From: Anastrepha obliqua | Lineage: Eukaryota; Arthropoda; Insecta; Diptera; Tephritidae | DNA length: 64,000 nt | Assembly (NCBI RefSeq): GCF_027943255.1 | Contig: NC_072896.1 | Location: forward strand, 63,196,501 to 63,260,500 | Reading direction: 5' to 3' | Shown here: positions 53,784 through 64,000 of the stretch, in pieces | How positions within the stretch are numbered: position 1 is the first letter of the stretch | How the letters are laid out: every line of letters starts with the position of its first letter | Made by a program: the position numbers and the translations under genes | The notes under the pieces: model-generated | Told to the model about the DNA's origin: nothing | Seen by the model: only the letters and a program-made list of their open reading frames with translations | Databases searched by the model: none

Positions 53784-56334
53784 TTTGCATTTCTCATGAG
53801 GGAAGAACTCAGAATTGATAAACTAAGCGCGTCTTCAGCATTGTAAGTTGGTATACGTGTTTGGCACCCTTATGATGATTTATTTCCATGAAAATCTCGG
53901 AACTAAATTTCTCAGACCGTTGATACATTGAAGAACGAATTAATACGTGAATGCAAAGTGGCTACCCGAAAAGAGGAATAATCAGTTTGTCGAATAACGG
54001 TCGAAATTCGCGGTAGTGTTAAAGACGAAAAAGCCGACATGTTAAGAAAATAAAGCGTAAAAATATAATTGTTTGATTTTTATTTATTATTATTTTTATT
54101 AACGATTTTATTTTATTATTATTTTTATTAAAGATTCTTATTCACTTTGTACAAACGTTGTACAATTGCACCTAGCATACTTAAGAGGATGCTAATAAGC
54201 AATTGTAATTTGATAATTTGATTTGTTTTAAGAAGCATTTTACAATATAATCGCTATTCGCTCTCCACACCGTTGTGTTTTTATTTATGATGGGTATTTA
54301 ATTCAAATTTGATAAGTCAACTGTGATTTATATTTAATATATATCTTTGAAGAAGGAGAGAGGGAGTATAGTTTTATATTTAATTTGTTTAAAAAAATCC
54401 ACAAGTTACAAAAAAGTACAAAATAGTTTTTTGCCAGCTTTTTGCAATCTTCTATCTGAACTTCAAACACTCTTATTTCATAAATGTACTCCTTCGTGAG
54501 TATATAATTAACATCCACTTTAAAATATTTTACCAACACATTTTAACTAATTAAAAAGTTCCAAAAACATGCAAATGATCCAATTCACACGACGCTCCTC
54601 TTATACTACCCTGGCACTCGACCACAATGGGCGGTTGTCACTGACATGCGCTGAAATGGATTTGTATTGACATGTACGCATGCACAGTGCATTCAAGTCT
54701 GTTCCTTCGTATTGTCGTTCAATGCACCGGCAGTGTGTGCTGTCTTTCGCCTTTATTTTGCTGCTTTTATTTCCTTTTGTTATTGCCAATGCATTACGTT
54801 CAAGGCATATTGACGCAATCTCGTTAACGATTTGCGTCTGCTGAGCGCATTCAAGCATCAGCATTACCTAGTACAATAACAGCAATAATAACGTTTACAT
54901 ACAATAACAGCGAGGACTTGAAATGGCTTCACCATCGACATCCATATCGGCGGCGGCAATGGGATTTCGTCACTGGCAGGCGGCATTATTGGAGCGTCGT
55001 CATCATCTCATCAGCAGCATTCAAGTATAAAACTAAAGCAATAACAACAAAACATAAGTTTATGTATTAAAAACAGTACTCTGAGTGGCATCAGTTTGTC
55101 CTCTTATTTTTTCTTCGTCCTCTTCTACGTCTTTCATCTACTTTCTGCATGTATCATACATCGGTATGTATGGATTTATGCTCTACCCATTTCTTATATT
55201 TTATTTTATAGCTAAGAATGCATTTTCGTTTCTAATTAAGCTGATTTGCTGAGAAGCTGAAGCAACAGCAGCAGCGGTACCAGCAAGAATTCTCGTACGA
55301 GTACCAACTCACTTCACTTGCCAAGATTGCTGTTGTCGGCCAACTTACCTGTGTCAACAGCCAACCTGGCATGAAATGCTATGTATGTGCTTATGTGCCA
55401 TAAGTATTTCTTGCAAGAATTCCACCGCGTTGCGCCAAACCTCATTTCGATGTACATACATGCATACGTGTATACTTTCACATACATACATATAGTGGAA
55501 ATGCACGTATATGTTTATAATTACGAGGGAGCAAGCGCCTTCAACCCAGCGCCTGCGCCATTGGAACTCACATGCAGAACTACACCAATACTAAGGCGCT
55601 ACCTGAGCTCGTGTAAATTTTTTAATTAATTGCAATTCTTCGACTTCAATTAACCACACACATACGCGTATATTAAAAAAGTATGCTTGACTAGGATTCA
55701 TCCTTAGCTATGTAGTCAGGTGCATACTTCACGGTGTTGAGCATTTCAAGTACGCTGTGCACTTGATCATTTATGGAATTATTCAAAAATATAGTTCTTA
55801 TGTGTTATTAATAAGCATTATACGCAACAATTTTTCGGATTTTTCTTCACGCATTTGTACATCCATATTTGGTATGGGATTATTCCTTTGGGAAGATAAG
55901 TGGCATGGCACTGTATTGTTGAATTTTATGTATTTTAATTGAACTTCGTGTGCAGTTTATCGCCTTGTTTTCGTAGTTCGTGTGCACTGACTACATATTG
56001 AAGTTGCAAGTGGCGATAGCGCGCCTAGCAACTGTATAATATTTGATATGACACCATTAACTCATTCGAACTCAATGTTGTCTAGGAGCGATTTCGCATT
56101 TTTATAGGCTTATCAGCATACTTTTAATTGTTTTTGTTTAACGGATCGCTAGATTAGAACGGCAGTCATAGAATTAGAACGGTGGTAGTGTGACTTAATA
56201 ATAAATAACTCATATTTAAAAAACTGCATCAGTGTTGGCGGACAGAATTCAGCAAACCACATTTAATATAAATTTTCTCCCAATAATGATAATAAAAAGT
56301 ATAAATGTAAAAATGTAAAAATGATATTTGGAAT
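53784..56334. other. Non-coding DNA with two GC-rich islands
   Basis: The left part is AT-rich (ATTATTTTTATTA at 54080-54130). Islands at 54900-55030 and 55250-55380 are distinctly GC-richer and open in several frames. The second contains CAACAGCAGCAGCGGTACC. No domain is recognised. Confidence 0.4.
54923..55030 (+). CDS. Possible short ORF in a GC-rich island (weak)
   Basis: 35 codons, MASPSTSISAAAMGFRHWQA followed by ALLERRHHLISS, closed by TAA and preceded in frame by TAA. A second frame over the same DNA is also open. It could be conserved non-coding DNA, a host exon or chance. I report it only because base composition differs sharply from the surroundings. Confidence 0.12.
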   Translation: MASPSTSISAAAMGFRHWQAALLERRHHLISSIQV

Positions 56335-56930
56335 TATAGCTTACCACTGCCTCAAAACTGTTTGAGCGCATGGATAACTATAAAATATACTTGGAAGTTA
56401 AACATTTGTTATGTCCTAAAGAAGATGGCTTTGGTCTGGGTAGATCTACGTTAACTAATTTAGCTGCTTTTACGGGGACTGTTAAGAAACCAACCCTAAG
56501 GCACTCCAAATGAAGCAGATTGAAGGTTAAGGCTTTCATTCAGAGTTTTTTAAGTGGATTACATCCTATCTGTATAATAGGCGCTGTGTCGGTCGGCTTG
56601 ATAATGTATTGTCTTATTCCTCAGCATTGGTGAATGCCATTATGCCTCTTAAGGGAAGGCGATGAGTATTGTTCCTATATCCTAATGCATACCTAATGTC
56701 CCGCTTAAATCAGTGAGAGAATTTAAAGGCTTGGGTGTTTATTTCAACACCGAGTTCAATTTAACAATCACGTAAATGTTATTGTTTCTGAATCGTTTAC
56801 GAGGTAGCCCCTTATTTGTTTTATTTGTTCTTCGTAGGCTGCTTCTTATGTTTACTTATAATCCGTTGCAGTCGTCTTGAGTTCGGCCCTGGTTGGAAAA
56901 CGCGGTATTTGTCTGTAGACCTTTTCATGC
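56335..56930 (+). pseudogene. Jockey/CR1-like LINE reverse transcriptase relic
   Basis: The + strand reads LTTASKLFERMDNYKIYLEV, then KEDGFGLGRSTLTNLAAF, then FFKWITSYLYNRRCVGRLDN, and later LKSVREFKGLGVYFNTEFNL. The order matches the RT domain of CR1/Jockey LINEs (KLFE..., HGF-x-x-GRST-x-TNL, WI-x-SYL-x-NR, K-x-LGV). Catalytic motifs are lost and stops are frequent, so this is an old copy. Confidence 0.7.
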
Positions 56931-57501
56931 AGTTTATGTTAGAAGCAAATTTCTGGTTTTTTTTTTGAGCAAGTTTATGCCACTCTTGCCCAAATTTGCT
57001 TGCTGGTCACTTTCTATAGCACCCAAGAAGATGAGCGTGGCGACTTAAAAAATTTGTGTAAGCAATTCTAGAACATGTAGATATTATATAATATGATTCC
57101 AAGTGAAAACGAATTTTAAATCAAATAAATTGACGCCGAAAGGGTCAATAGAAATTTGGTTTGACAATTGAAACGTTTCTGCAAAAGTTTTTACTATGTT
57201 GAAAATAAAGCTTAGAATTCGTTTCCCTATTCGTTGATGAGTTTTTAACAAAGACGGAAGTACCTTTTTTTTATTTGCTTGGGCTTACTCTGAATGGAAA
57301 GCAAACTTCTAAAGCTATGAGGCAAGACTCTACGTTGCACCTATAAGCTGACTTAAAGAACTAGCTTGTGGATGATCGAAAAATTTTCAGCTTTTTTTTT
57401 GTGGCAACATTTTCAATAAGGAACAAATTTAATAATAGATTACATTGCTGTCAATTAGAGTATTGTGCTAGGGCCATACTTCAAACGCATGGTCAACTAT
57501 C
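56931..57501. other. Non-coding DNA
   Basis: No recognisable element. Confidence 0.4.
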
Positions 57502-57754
57502 ATAGGCTCCTATTATGAGCAACATTCGATCTTCGACTGTAGTCGAAAGTGCTGATCGAACGAATTTTCATTTGGTATTATGGTGCTCATTCGTTGAAGA
57601 ATAGTCCTATTGTGAATTTCGATCGCTCGACGCATTTACAATAGATAATTTTTTCTCAGCTGATACAGCAAATCAAAATAAAAGAAAAACCGATTGTGTT
57701 GAAATTCTTTGCTAACATTATTTTTAAAAGTTAAAAAAAGTATTTTTTGTGAAA

Positions 57755-58229
57755 ATGAGTACAACGAAGATGTGGTTCGACGATTCATCGGACGATGAAA
57801 GATTAGTGGAACTAGCTAGAAGTAGAAAACAGTTGAGGGACGCATCCAACCCCCTAGAAATGGCTTCCACTGAGTAAATTTAGAGTTTTCAAAATGTGTT
57901 GACGTACTTAATATTACAGAAATTTGCTTACAGATTTTTAAAGAACTTTAGATTATCTAAAGAGGCGTTTGTGAACCTATTGTCCACTACAGAAAACCAG
58001 TTGCAGCAGTGCACCCGAACCAAGAGCTCTTCACTATTCTCCACAAAAAGCAACACAAATTATTAATGTGTGTGCAGCTTTGCACAACATTTGCTTGTTC
58101 TATAATGTTCAACTTCCGGATGATGAGTTATCCGATGAGTCCCTCAACGATGATGCTGGAGATATTGAAGTGGAGCCAAATAACGGAGAAGCAGGAAACA
58201 TAAGAAATGAAATTTTGAGAATATTATAG
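57755..58229 (+). pseudogene. Harbinger transposase, catalytic core deleted
   Basis: ATG at 57755: MSTTKMWFDDSSDDERLVEL, ARSRKQLRDASNPLEMAST. A 60-bp intron appears at 57874-57933 (GA|GTAAAT...GCTTACAG|A). It joins to FLKNFRLSKEAFVNLLSTTE, the conserved Harbinger N-terminal block. Right after ENQLQQ the sequence jumps, with a frameshift, to the C-terminal block: LHYSPQKATQIINVCAALHN. A short acidic tail (DDELSDESLNDDAGDIEVEP) and a stop at 58229 follow. The region with the DDE residues is absent, so there is no activity. Confidence 0.82.
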
Positions 58230-58308
58230 AAAAATCTAAAAAGTATTAAATAGAAACCCTTACGCCACAGTTTCCGTTTTATTTTTGTTATAAATTTTCT
58301 TTATTCAA

Positions 58309-58656
58309 TTATTCGTCATTCGAAAAAAAAATGTATTTCAGTTCCTCTACATATTTCAGCCCATACCTGCCAAGGGAAAATAAAAATGTATTTCTATAAA
58401 CATCACAAAAAAAAACATTATTAAGCTTAATCCATTTTGCTGCCGTTCTCACTGGTGGTCCCAAGCAATTCAGCTCCGTTGTAAATTCCTCCCATTTTTT
58501 TGCTGCTTGAATTTTGGTGCAAATCCCTTTTGCGAATTGTGGATTCTCTTTTCTAATTGTTGTTTGGTATTCACGACTTTCGACCTGCATAAAATTACAC
58601 TTACACTTTAACAAGTTTTCCCACAATACGCTACACGATCGAAAGCAAAATTGCAT
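58309..58656 (-). pseudogene. Harbinger Myb/SANT-like DNA-binding protein remnant
   Basis: Minus strand: QTTIRKENPQFAKGICTKIQ, AAKKWEEFTTELNCLGPPVR, TAAKWIK. This is the Myb-like domain of Harbinger second proteins (NPxLAxG..., W-E-E-x-x-x-x-LN-x-LGPP-x-x-x-x-x-KW-x-K). The expected continuation VWAE... appears about 60 bp on, after CCCTTGGCAG, which looks like an intron acceptor. The matching donor has been lost (AAG|CT). It normally brings the nuclease to DNA or to the nucleus. Confidence 0.75.
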
Positions 58657-58799
58657 TCGACTCTAAATTCGGTAAACAACGAAAATTTCGATAGGGTTAC
58701 ACCGCTCATAATACCAAATTGACATTCGATTTTCGATCTTCGACAACCAGCGAAAATCGAAGATCGAATGTAACTCATAATAGGGGCCATAGATTTTAG

Positions 58800-59520
58800 T
58801 AAATTTCAATTCTCAAAGTATAGCAACTCAATTATTTCATTTTGGTAATATGGGGATCTGGCACGATCTGTTAAGGTAGGTTTCTCGAGAATGTCGATAA
58901 AATGATGGAAAACGTGAAACCAAATCGGCATGTGGTCATTTATGTCATTGCCCAGAAACTGAAGATTAGCGCTGGGTGCATGGGTATGTTGTGAGTTGAC
59001 ACGCAGCAACTATTGGGATCGAATTGACACATCTTTTCTGATGGAAAACAGATCGTCTACGATAGTAATAATCAAAAAATAGCCAATCCAAATGATCGCC
59101 GAGAAAGATATGACGGAAGAGACTCAACCACTTTAAGCTATTCCCATAAAAAAAGCACTCAATTCGGGCCTATACTGTTTCGAGCTGACTAGATTAAAGT
59201 ATTCGAGAAACCAGCTTTAAAGAAAGCAAAGCCCTAATCGCTCAGATAGGAGTCCTGTTGCATCCGAAGGTTGTCCTTATTTCAAGCAATTTAAAAAGTT
59301 TTCTTGCTGGTAAAAAACTAACCTCAAGCGAAACTTGCGCAAATGAGCTGTTCAAGTTTTATACCGATCGTGAAAAGGACTTCTTCAATCGCAGAGTTAC
59401 GAAACTGTATTAAAAATCAATAAAAGTAATTGAAAAATTAAAAATTTTTACCATAATATAGTATAAATTTATAGTGGCAAAAAATAATGTACAGAACTTT
59501 TTACTTGACCCAGTATGCAA
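58800..59520 (+). pseudogene. Decayed mariner transposase
   Basis: The + strand reads LENVDKMMENVKPNRH and VIAQKLKIS (second helix-turn-helix), then, after a deletion, LGAWVCCELT (WVPHEL block). Heavily mutated core sequence follows. The C-terminus is better kept: SFLAGKKLTSSETCANELFK, FYTDREKDFFNRR. TGTACAGAACTTTTTACTTG near 59490 resembles a mariner end. The N-terminus is missing and the catalytic Asp motifs are not readable. Confidence 0.65.
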
Positions 59521-61119
59521 ATATTCATGAATATATCCGCCAACTTCATATAGTTAATGTGGTAACGCATGCATGTAACTGCCTGTTATACTTCGCTATT
59601 GCCCGTAACACTGCTTACCAACAGCAGAATAAAAAATGCATTGGTATTAATAGTTGTGGCAGTTAAACTTACCCACACTTACATATACATACTTTATGAC
59701 GTAAATATTTTAAAAGATGATTAACGTTGTGAGAAATGATTGATACGTTATTTCAAGTTGGAAAGTTAATACCTGATTGTAAAAAAGAAAAATACGAACG
59801 ATAAAAATAAAAACCAATTCAATCGATTACTAAGTAAGATACGCACCTTCACATTTTTAAGGCTTCTTGCAAGGCTACGAAGTTCAAGGTCATAAAAACG
59901 AACACTGTGAGAAGAACTTCGTAATGCAAGTACAATATCAGCAGTTCAACATAAATTTTAAGTAAATATAATTATTTAGTAAGTAATATGGAATTTTTTC
60001 CCTCTTATTGATTTTTTTAAATTTTAATTAATAATTGTCGGAGAATTCAGTATTTCTTACTGGTTATGAAACAGATTAATACTAAACAATCTACTTTTAT
60101 TTTAAATTCAATTAAAAATAATTTAAGCTTATATTTTAATGTACTTTTTACAAAGCAACAATATTAGAGAATACTTAGAAACTACTGGTTACATTTTGAA
60201 ATAATATCTTGTGGAAGAAAAATCAAAGCCAAAAGGATTTGAAAGAAAATTAATTCTCAAAGTACTAGAAATCGGAGCATTGGGGTCCTAATTAGTTCTA
60301 ACCAGAAAATATCTTGATTTCCTAAGCTTTGCTGAGGAATTAGTTTTCTCGAGTGAGAATAATGAGTTAATCGCCGCACTTATCAAATCGAAAACGAAAG
60401 TGAGTGAGAGAATGGTCATTCTAGTATCTAATGACTAGGTCAATGAGCAAGCGCCGATTTGTGAGATGAATGAAATGCAAAGAACACAAAGCTTGACGGA
60501 CAAACACTTTCTGAATACGTTCAAGCCGTATAATAAAGGCAACATATTACTACTTCGAAAGTACAGTAAAAGCATATGGTGCAACAGAGTTCAAATATAT
60601 GGATCAAGAAAGTTTGAAGTGAAACGTCGGATAAAAGCGAGTACACAATATAACTTTGCAATGGTTTAACATATTTTAAATGTCTTTGAAAAGAGAATTC
60701 AGAGTCGAATACCACACCAGGATCAATAATTTCACTCCGATTGAATAAACTAGAACCACTAATGTGATAGGAAGTGAGTATCAGAGAACAATATTTAGAC
60801 TAAGAGACATTGAAACACGTGCTGATATTTAAATTTAGCTTATTTCTTTTACATCAAGCAACGAAGTTATCTAAATCAGACTGAAGATCTATAGAGTCCG
60901 CTGTACTTGAAATCACCGAGTATATCTTTAAATCATCAGTTTACAAAAGAAAATTTGCGTTAATAAAACAACTAGAAACGCCATTAGCAAAATTATACAA
61001 AGTGTGGCTGGGGAACACAAGCGGACGCAATTAAAGAATCAGATGACGCACTAGCAACATTAACAACACATTTCTGCGTGGAGGTAGGAAAGTGCGTAGT
61101 TAGAATTGGAAGTCGGTTT
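59521..61119. other. Non-coding DNA
   Basis: AT-rich. Nothing recognised on either strand. Confidence 0.4.
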
Positions 61120-61124
61120 TGAAA

Positions 61125-61425
61125 CTAGCTCACCTAGAGCGATCCTCCATATCAAGAGTCAGCGGAGTGGCAGTACTCTCTATCGTTAACTTGTCTGCCT
61201 TTCAATTCCTTGGTATGTCACCACGCTCTGGCACCAATATCAAACGGATGCGGAAATATTCCGCCATCTCGTTAATATGTAGATGTGGCAATGATGGAAT
61301 TAGTGGCAGCCTCACCAAGAGATTTAATCGTCCTTTGGCTTTTAGAATAAATATGGACATCTCTAAAGGTAGTCACATTTTTGCCTAGCCAGACAGCTAC
61401 TTCATTAATGGCTAGAATTTCAACC
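61125..61425 (-). pseudogene. LINE RNase H domain fragment
   Basis: Minus strand: AINEVAVWLGKNVTTFRDVH, IYSKSQRTIKSLGEAATNSI (the D-S-Q-A-A-I-K block with Asp changed to Lys), then in another frame LVPERGDIPRN-stop-KADKL (normally PGH...GN-x-x-AD-x-LA). Order and spacing match RNase H of I/R1-type LINEs. Too decayed to place further. Confidence 0.55.
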
Positions 61426-62379
61426 TAAAATACGCTATTCCAAGAAAAGAGATAGGACTCAAGCTCTCATTTTGGTAATCAAAATCGTGTCTATGTCTAT
61501 GTATGCAAATCAATGTCTATGTATACAGTGTCAACTTGAACTTGAAATTTATAGGATTTATGATTTGATTAAGTAAAGTCAGTTTAAGTTTCACTTTCCC
61601 AACCCCCAGTCGGTTTTAAATTATTAAAAAATTTCTTGCAATATTTAATAAATTTTTATTTATATTAGTTATACTAGCAAGTAATATTTGAGAATATGCA
61701 CTAAAAATTTGTAAATATAATATATAAGCTACTAGAACTATGAAGAGACTCAAAAGCATACTAGGATATCAGAGACACATTTTCATAGTAGAAATGTACT
61801 TGTATGTACTTTCCACGAGGAGATCGATATTGAAACACTTTTACTATAATTTAATATATTTATATATTTTAATATTTTATCTTGAAGTATTCGTGTCCCT
61901 GCGTACGACATTAAAAGGCACGTTTTTTAATTTTTTTGGTGATACCAATAACGTCAGTTTACAAACAAAATCGTCTGAAACATAAAAATTTAAATCCTTT
62001 TCTTAAAGGAAGTATTTCTTGATATACCTCTGAAAGTTTTTTTTTCAAGTTTTACAATTTGCATAGCATTTAAAACCGAAAAACTAAAATCTAAAAACAT
62101 CGGCGAAATTGCTATTGCATGATTAACCCTTTGCGATTAGCGAATTTCTCTGTACCCGCTAGTCTCAGCAAATTTAGTTTTTCGGAGTTATTTCTCTCTT
62201 ACTGATTTAAAGCAATATTTGAATATTAGCAAACACAGAATTCGTTGAAACTGATTTACTCTATTTAATTTTAACACAAAATTACTGATCTCAACTCCAC
62301 TGATCCCGGAAATCCTTCCTTTCCCCTTACTGACATCTTCCCGCCAGACTGGTGACACCAACTTTAATAACCATAATCA
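61426..62379. other. Non-coding DNA
   Basis: AT-rich; nothing recognised. Confidence 0.4.
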
Positions 62380-62640
62380 AAATTCGAGATTTTTTTGTGG
62401 ACATAATCTTCCGAATAAGTGGATAATTCAAAGATTGGAAAAAGATTTCACGAAACTAGTTCTGTCGAGGATGGAAAAAGGACTGTCAGACCAAAAACTA
62501 GACGTTCTATTGAGAATACCATTGCTGCTCTAGCGCAAATTGTTCCTAAAACACCTTCAATGTTTCCAACAATTAAGCATTCATAAATCGACCGTTTGGC
62601 GAATTCTACCTGTAGACGTGCTAATGGCAACATTTAAATG
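62380..62640 (+). pseudogene. Tc1/mariner-superfamily transposase N-terminal fragment
   Basis: The + strand reads FHETSSVEDGKRTVRPKTRR, then SIENTIAALAQIVPKTPSMF. The pattern (G-S-V-x-D...GRP...R-S-x-E-N-I-A-A-V-A) is shared with the transposase at 51929-53023 (RPRSSRSAENIAGVAEDV). It is probably a distant copy of that type. A stop and frameshifts follow. Confidence 0.5.
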
Positions 62641-63587
62641 ATATAATAGTTCACATGTAATAATTAAGAGCTGTATTTTGAATATTAATAGTCAAACCTG
62701 AGAGAATCGAAATTTTTACATGTTTTAGTTAAAAAGGAAATCTAGGCGTGTCTTTTGAAAGAACTTTTGTAAAGTGCATTTCCGGTCTCAAATATGAAAA
62801 TCAAATTTCCTAACGTTACAGAATTAAATAGTCTCACAATTGTGGCCAAAATTTTTTAAAATTACTGTTAGTAAATAATTCAAGAGCTATAACCTATTTA
62901 TTTGTAGATCGCGGAACTCGCCTATGACACTTGAAATATTTTTTTAATATTGGTCTATTAATGTGTCATACAAAAAACTAAGTAAATCATTAATTTGTCA
63001 ACATAATTATCACAAAAACAGAAAGAAATGTGATACAACAGTTTATAATATTATAGGGTGTTGTAATAGGAATGAGTCGATGCTGACTGGCTGTTTGCTT
63101 TAAATGGCGGCGTAAAAAATCTGTTGTTTATAATTCAGTCACTGATTTAGAATCATCATGCCAAGTTACGCCATTTAGCAGCATACGCAAGTGACAAAAT
63201 TTCCGTACGAACCTGTTGAAGGTACGATTACCTTTTGCGGAGCTGATGTGAGTGGTTCACCTACGTCTCGCGAATTCATTCAGGGTTTTCTGAGGTTCAA
63301 ATAAACCGTCGATCGATGTCCTCATAATCAACATAATCCAGACCATTGCTTACATTTGGACTTACTTACATTTAAACATTTTACCTTCCGCATGCGTTAT
63401 ACTTTGCGAAGCCACCGCGCACATTTGAACAGTATTACGTTCCATATACGAGTATAAATCCATAAGTTGACTTAAAAAAAATTGTTGATATCTCATATAC
63501 AGCTAGTTTTATTCCATTTCAACTTGCCCTGGTTGGAAAACCCTTTTTCACTTGTATATTGCTTTGCTTTATAACAATGCAATTGAT
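62641..63587. other. Non-coding DNA
   Basis: Nothing recognised; somewhat GC-richer at 63170-63430. Confidence 0.4.
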
Positions 63588-63690
63588 AACCTCGGCAGGC
63601 AATTGCAAACCTCCGAGTGTATTTCTTCCATGAAAAAGCTCCTCATAAAAATATCTGCCCATCGGAGTCGGCTTGAAACTCCTTCATTCC
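63588..63690 (+). mobile_element. tRNA-derived SINE, copy j, body fragment
   Basis: Only the central part is present: CCTCGGCAGGCAATTGCAA, CCATGAAAAAGCTCCTCATA and ATCGGAGTCGGCTTGAAAC. Head and tail are missing. Confidence 0.8.
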
Positions 63691-64000
63691 AAAGAGTGCG
63701 TACACGCCTGCATCATCAAAATTATGTCAATTAACAATTTGCGGTCACGTAACAATTTAAAATGTAATCGACAAGAGCGACACGACTAAGCAGCGGGGAA
63801 GAGAAATCATCAGTGGTTTCGCGGGAAAAATTCGCCGGATGAAAAAGTGGGACTTTGACGCAGGCACACAAGCATAGACCTTGTAATTAGGAAAATTGAA
63901 CTCCATTCTGAAGTAATGCGAAAGCGGTTCCAGGATGGGCGACGGCTCCAAAACAGGGCGAGTTTTTCAGTCCCTGGACATGCCATTGCTGCGACGCCAG
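63691..64000. other. Unassigned GC-richer sequence at window end
   Basis: 63770-64000 is GC-richer than its surroundings and open on the minus strand for 64 codons (63951-63757). No domain is recognised; it may be the edge of something outside the window. Confidence 0.3.

Larger units (their letters stand above)
57505..58788. mobile_element. PIF/Harbinger element, internally deleted, with ATA duplication
   Basis: The left end GGCTCCTATTATGAGCAACA and the complement of the right end (starting GGCCCCTATTATGAGTTACA) form inverted repeats of about 30 bp with four mismatches, reaching TTCGATCTTCGA. ATA flanks both sides (57502-57504, 58789-58791), a 3-bp duplication as expected for Harbinger. Two convergent genes remain: a nuclease remnant (+) and a Myb-like gene (-), the standard Harbinger pair. 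The length is 1284 bp; the nuclease core is missing. Confidence 0.88.

Noticed and set aside
1..64000. CRISPR arrays, bacterial operons, prophage or retroviral genes
   Set aside because: None seen on either strand; all polymerase domains present are of the non-LTR type and there is no integrase, protease or envelope-like frame.

Overview
The window is AT-rich, non-coding-looking DNA from an insect, most likely a higher dipteran (a tephritid fruit fly would fit). This rests on the transposon content: DD34D mariners, LINEs of R1/LOA, Jockey and RTE type, and PIF/Harbinger elements. It also rests on the many short GTT/CAA, GTAT and CA repeats. No host gene is evident. The only host coding candidate is a 60-bp cassette-type microexon at 47498-47557 with a strong splice acceptor, so the window may lie mostly inside one very long intron on the + strand.

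Layout. 1-8330: SINE end, a mariner with 26-bp inverted repeats, a 793-bp Harbinger-like element with TAA duplications, a decayed LOA/R1-like LINE, an unnamed repeat (here X) and a SINE. 8330-12015 is transposon-poor. 12015-15880: a Jockey/CR1-like LINE relic carrying a SINE, another LINE tail and a SINE. 17200-24330 is the densest nest: an RTE LINE with an intact 997-codon ORF and 13-bp target-site duplications sits inside an older LOA/R1-like LINE, followed by a SINE and a small TA-flanked element. 27071-31720: a mariner with 23-bp inverted repeats, a mariner N-terminal fragment and a Jockey-type LINE. 31860-32790 is T-rich pentamer-like DNA. 35400-37373: SINE, tandem repeat and a MITE with long arms. 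39085-43940: LOA-like LINE tail, two mariners with a SINE fused by nesting and deletion, and an internal piece of the RTE family. 47498 is the candidate microexon. 48231-53781: a Tc1/mariner-type element split by a SINE, a nearly intact second type of Tc1/mariner element, and a pogo-like MITE. 56335-64000: LINE relic, a Harbinger element with both transposase and Myb-like ORF remnants, a decayed mariner, and small fragments.

The recurring player is a tRNA-derived SINE present ten times. Its 3' end matches the 3' end of the intact RTE in two blocks at the same spacing, which suggests that RTE-type machinery mobilised the SINE. Except for the RTE, every protein-coding transposon I can read is broken by stops, frameshifts or deletions.
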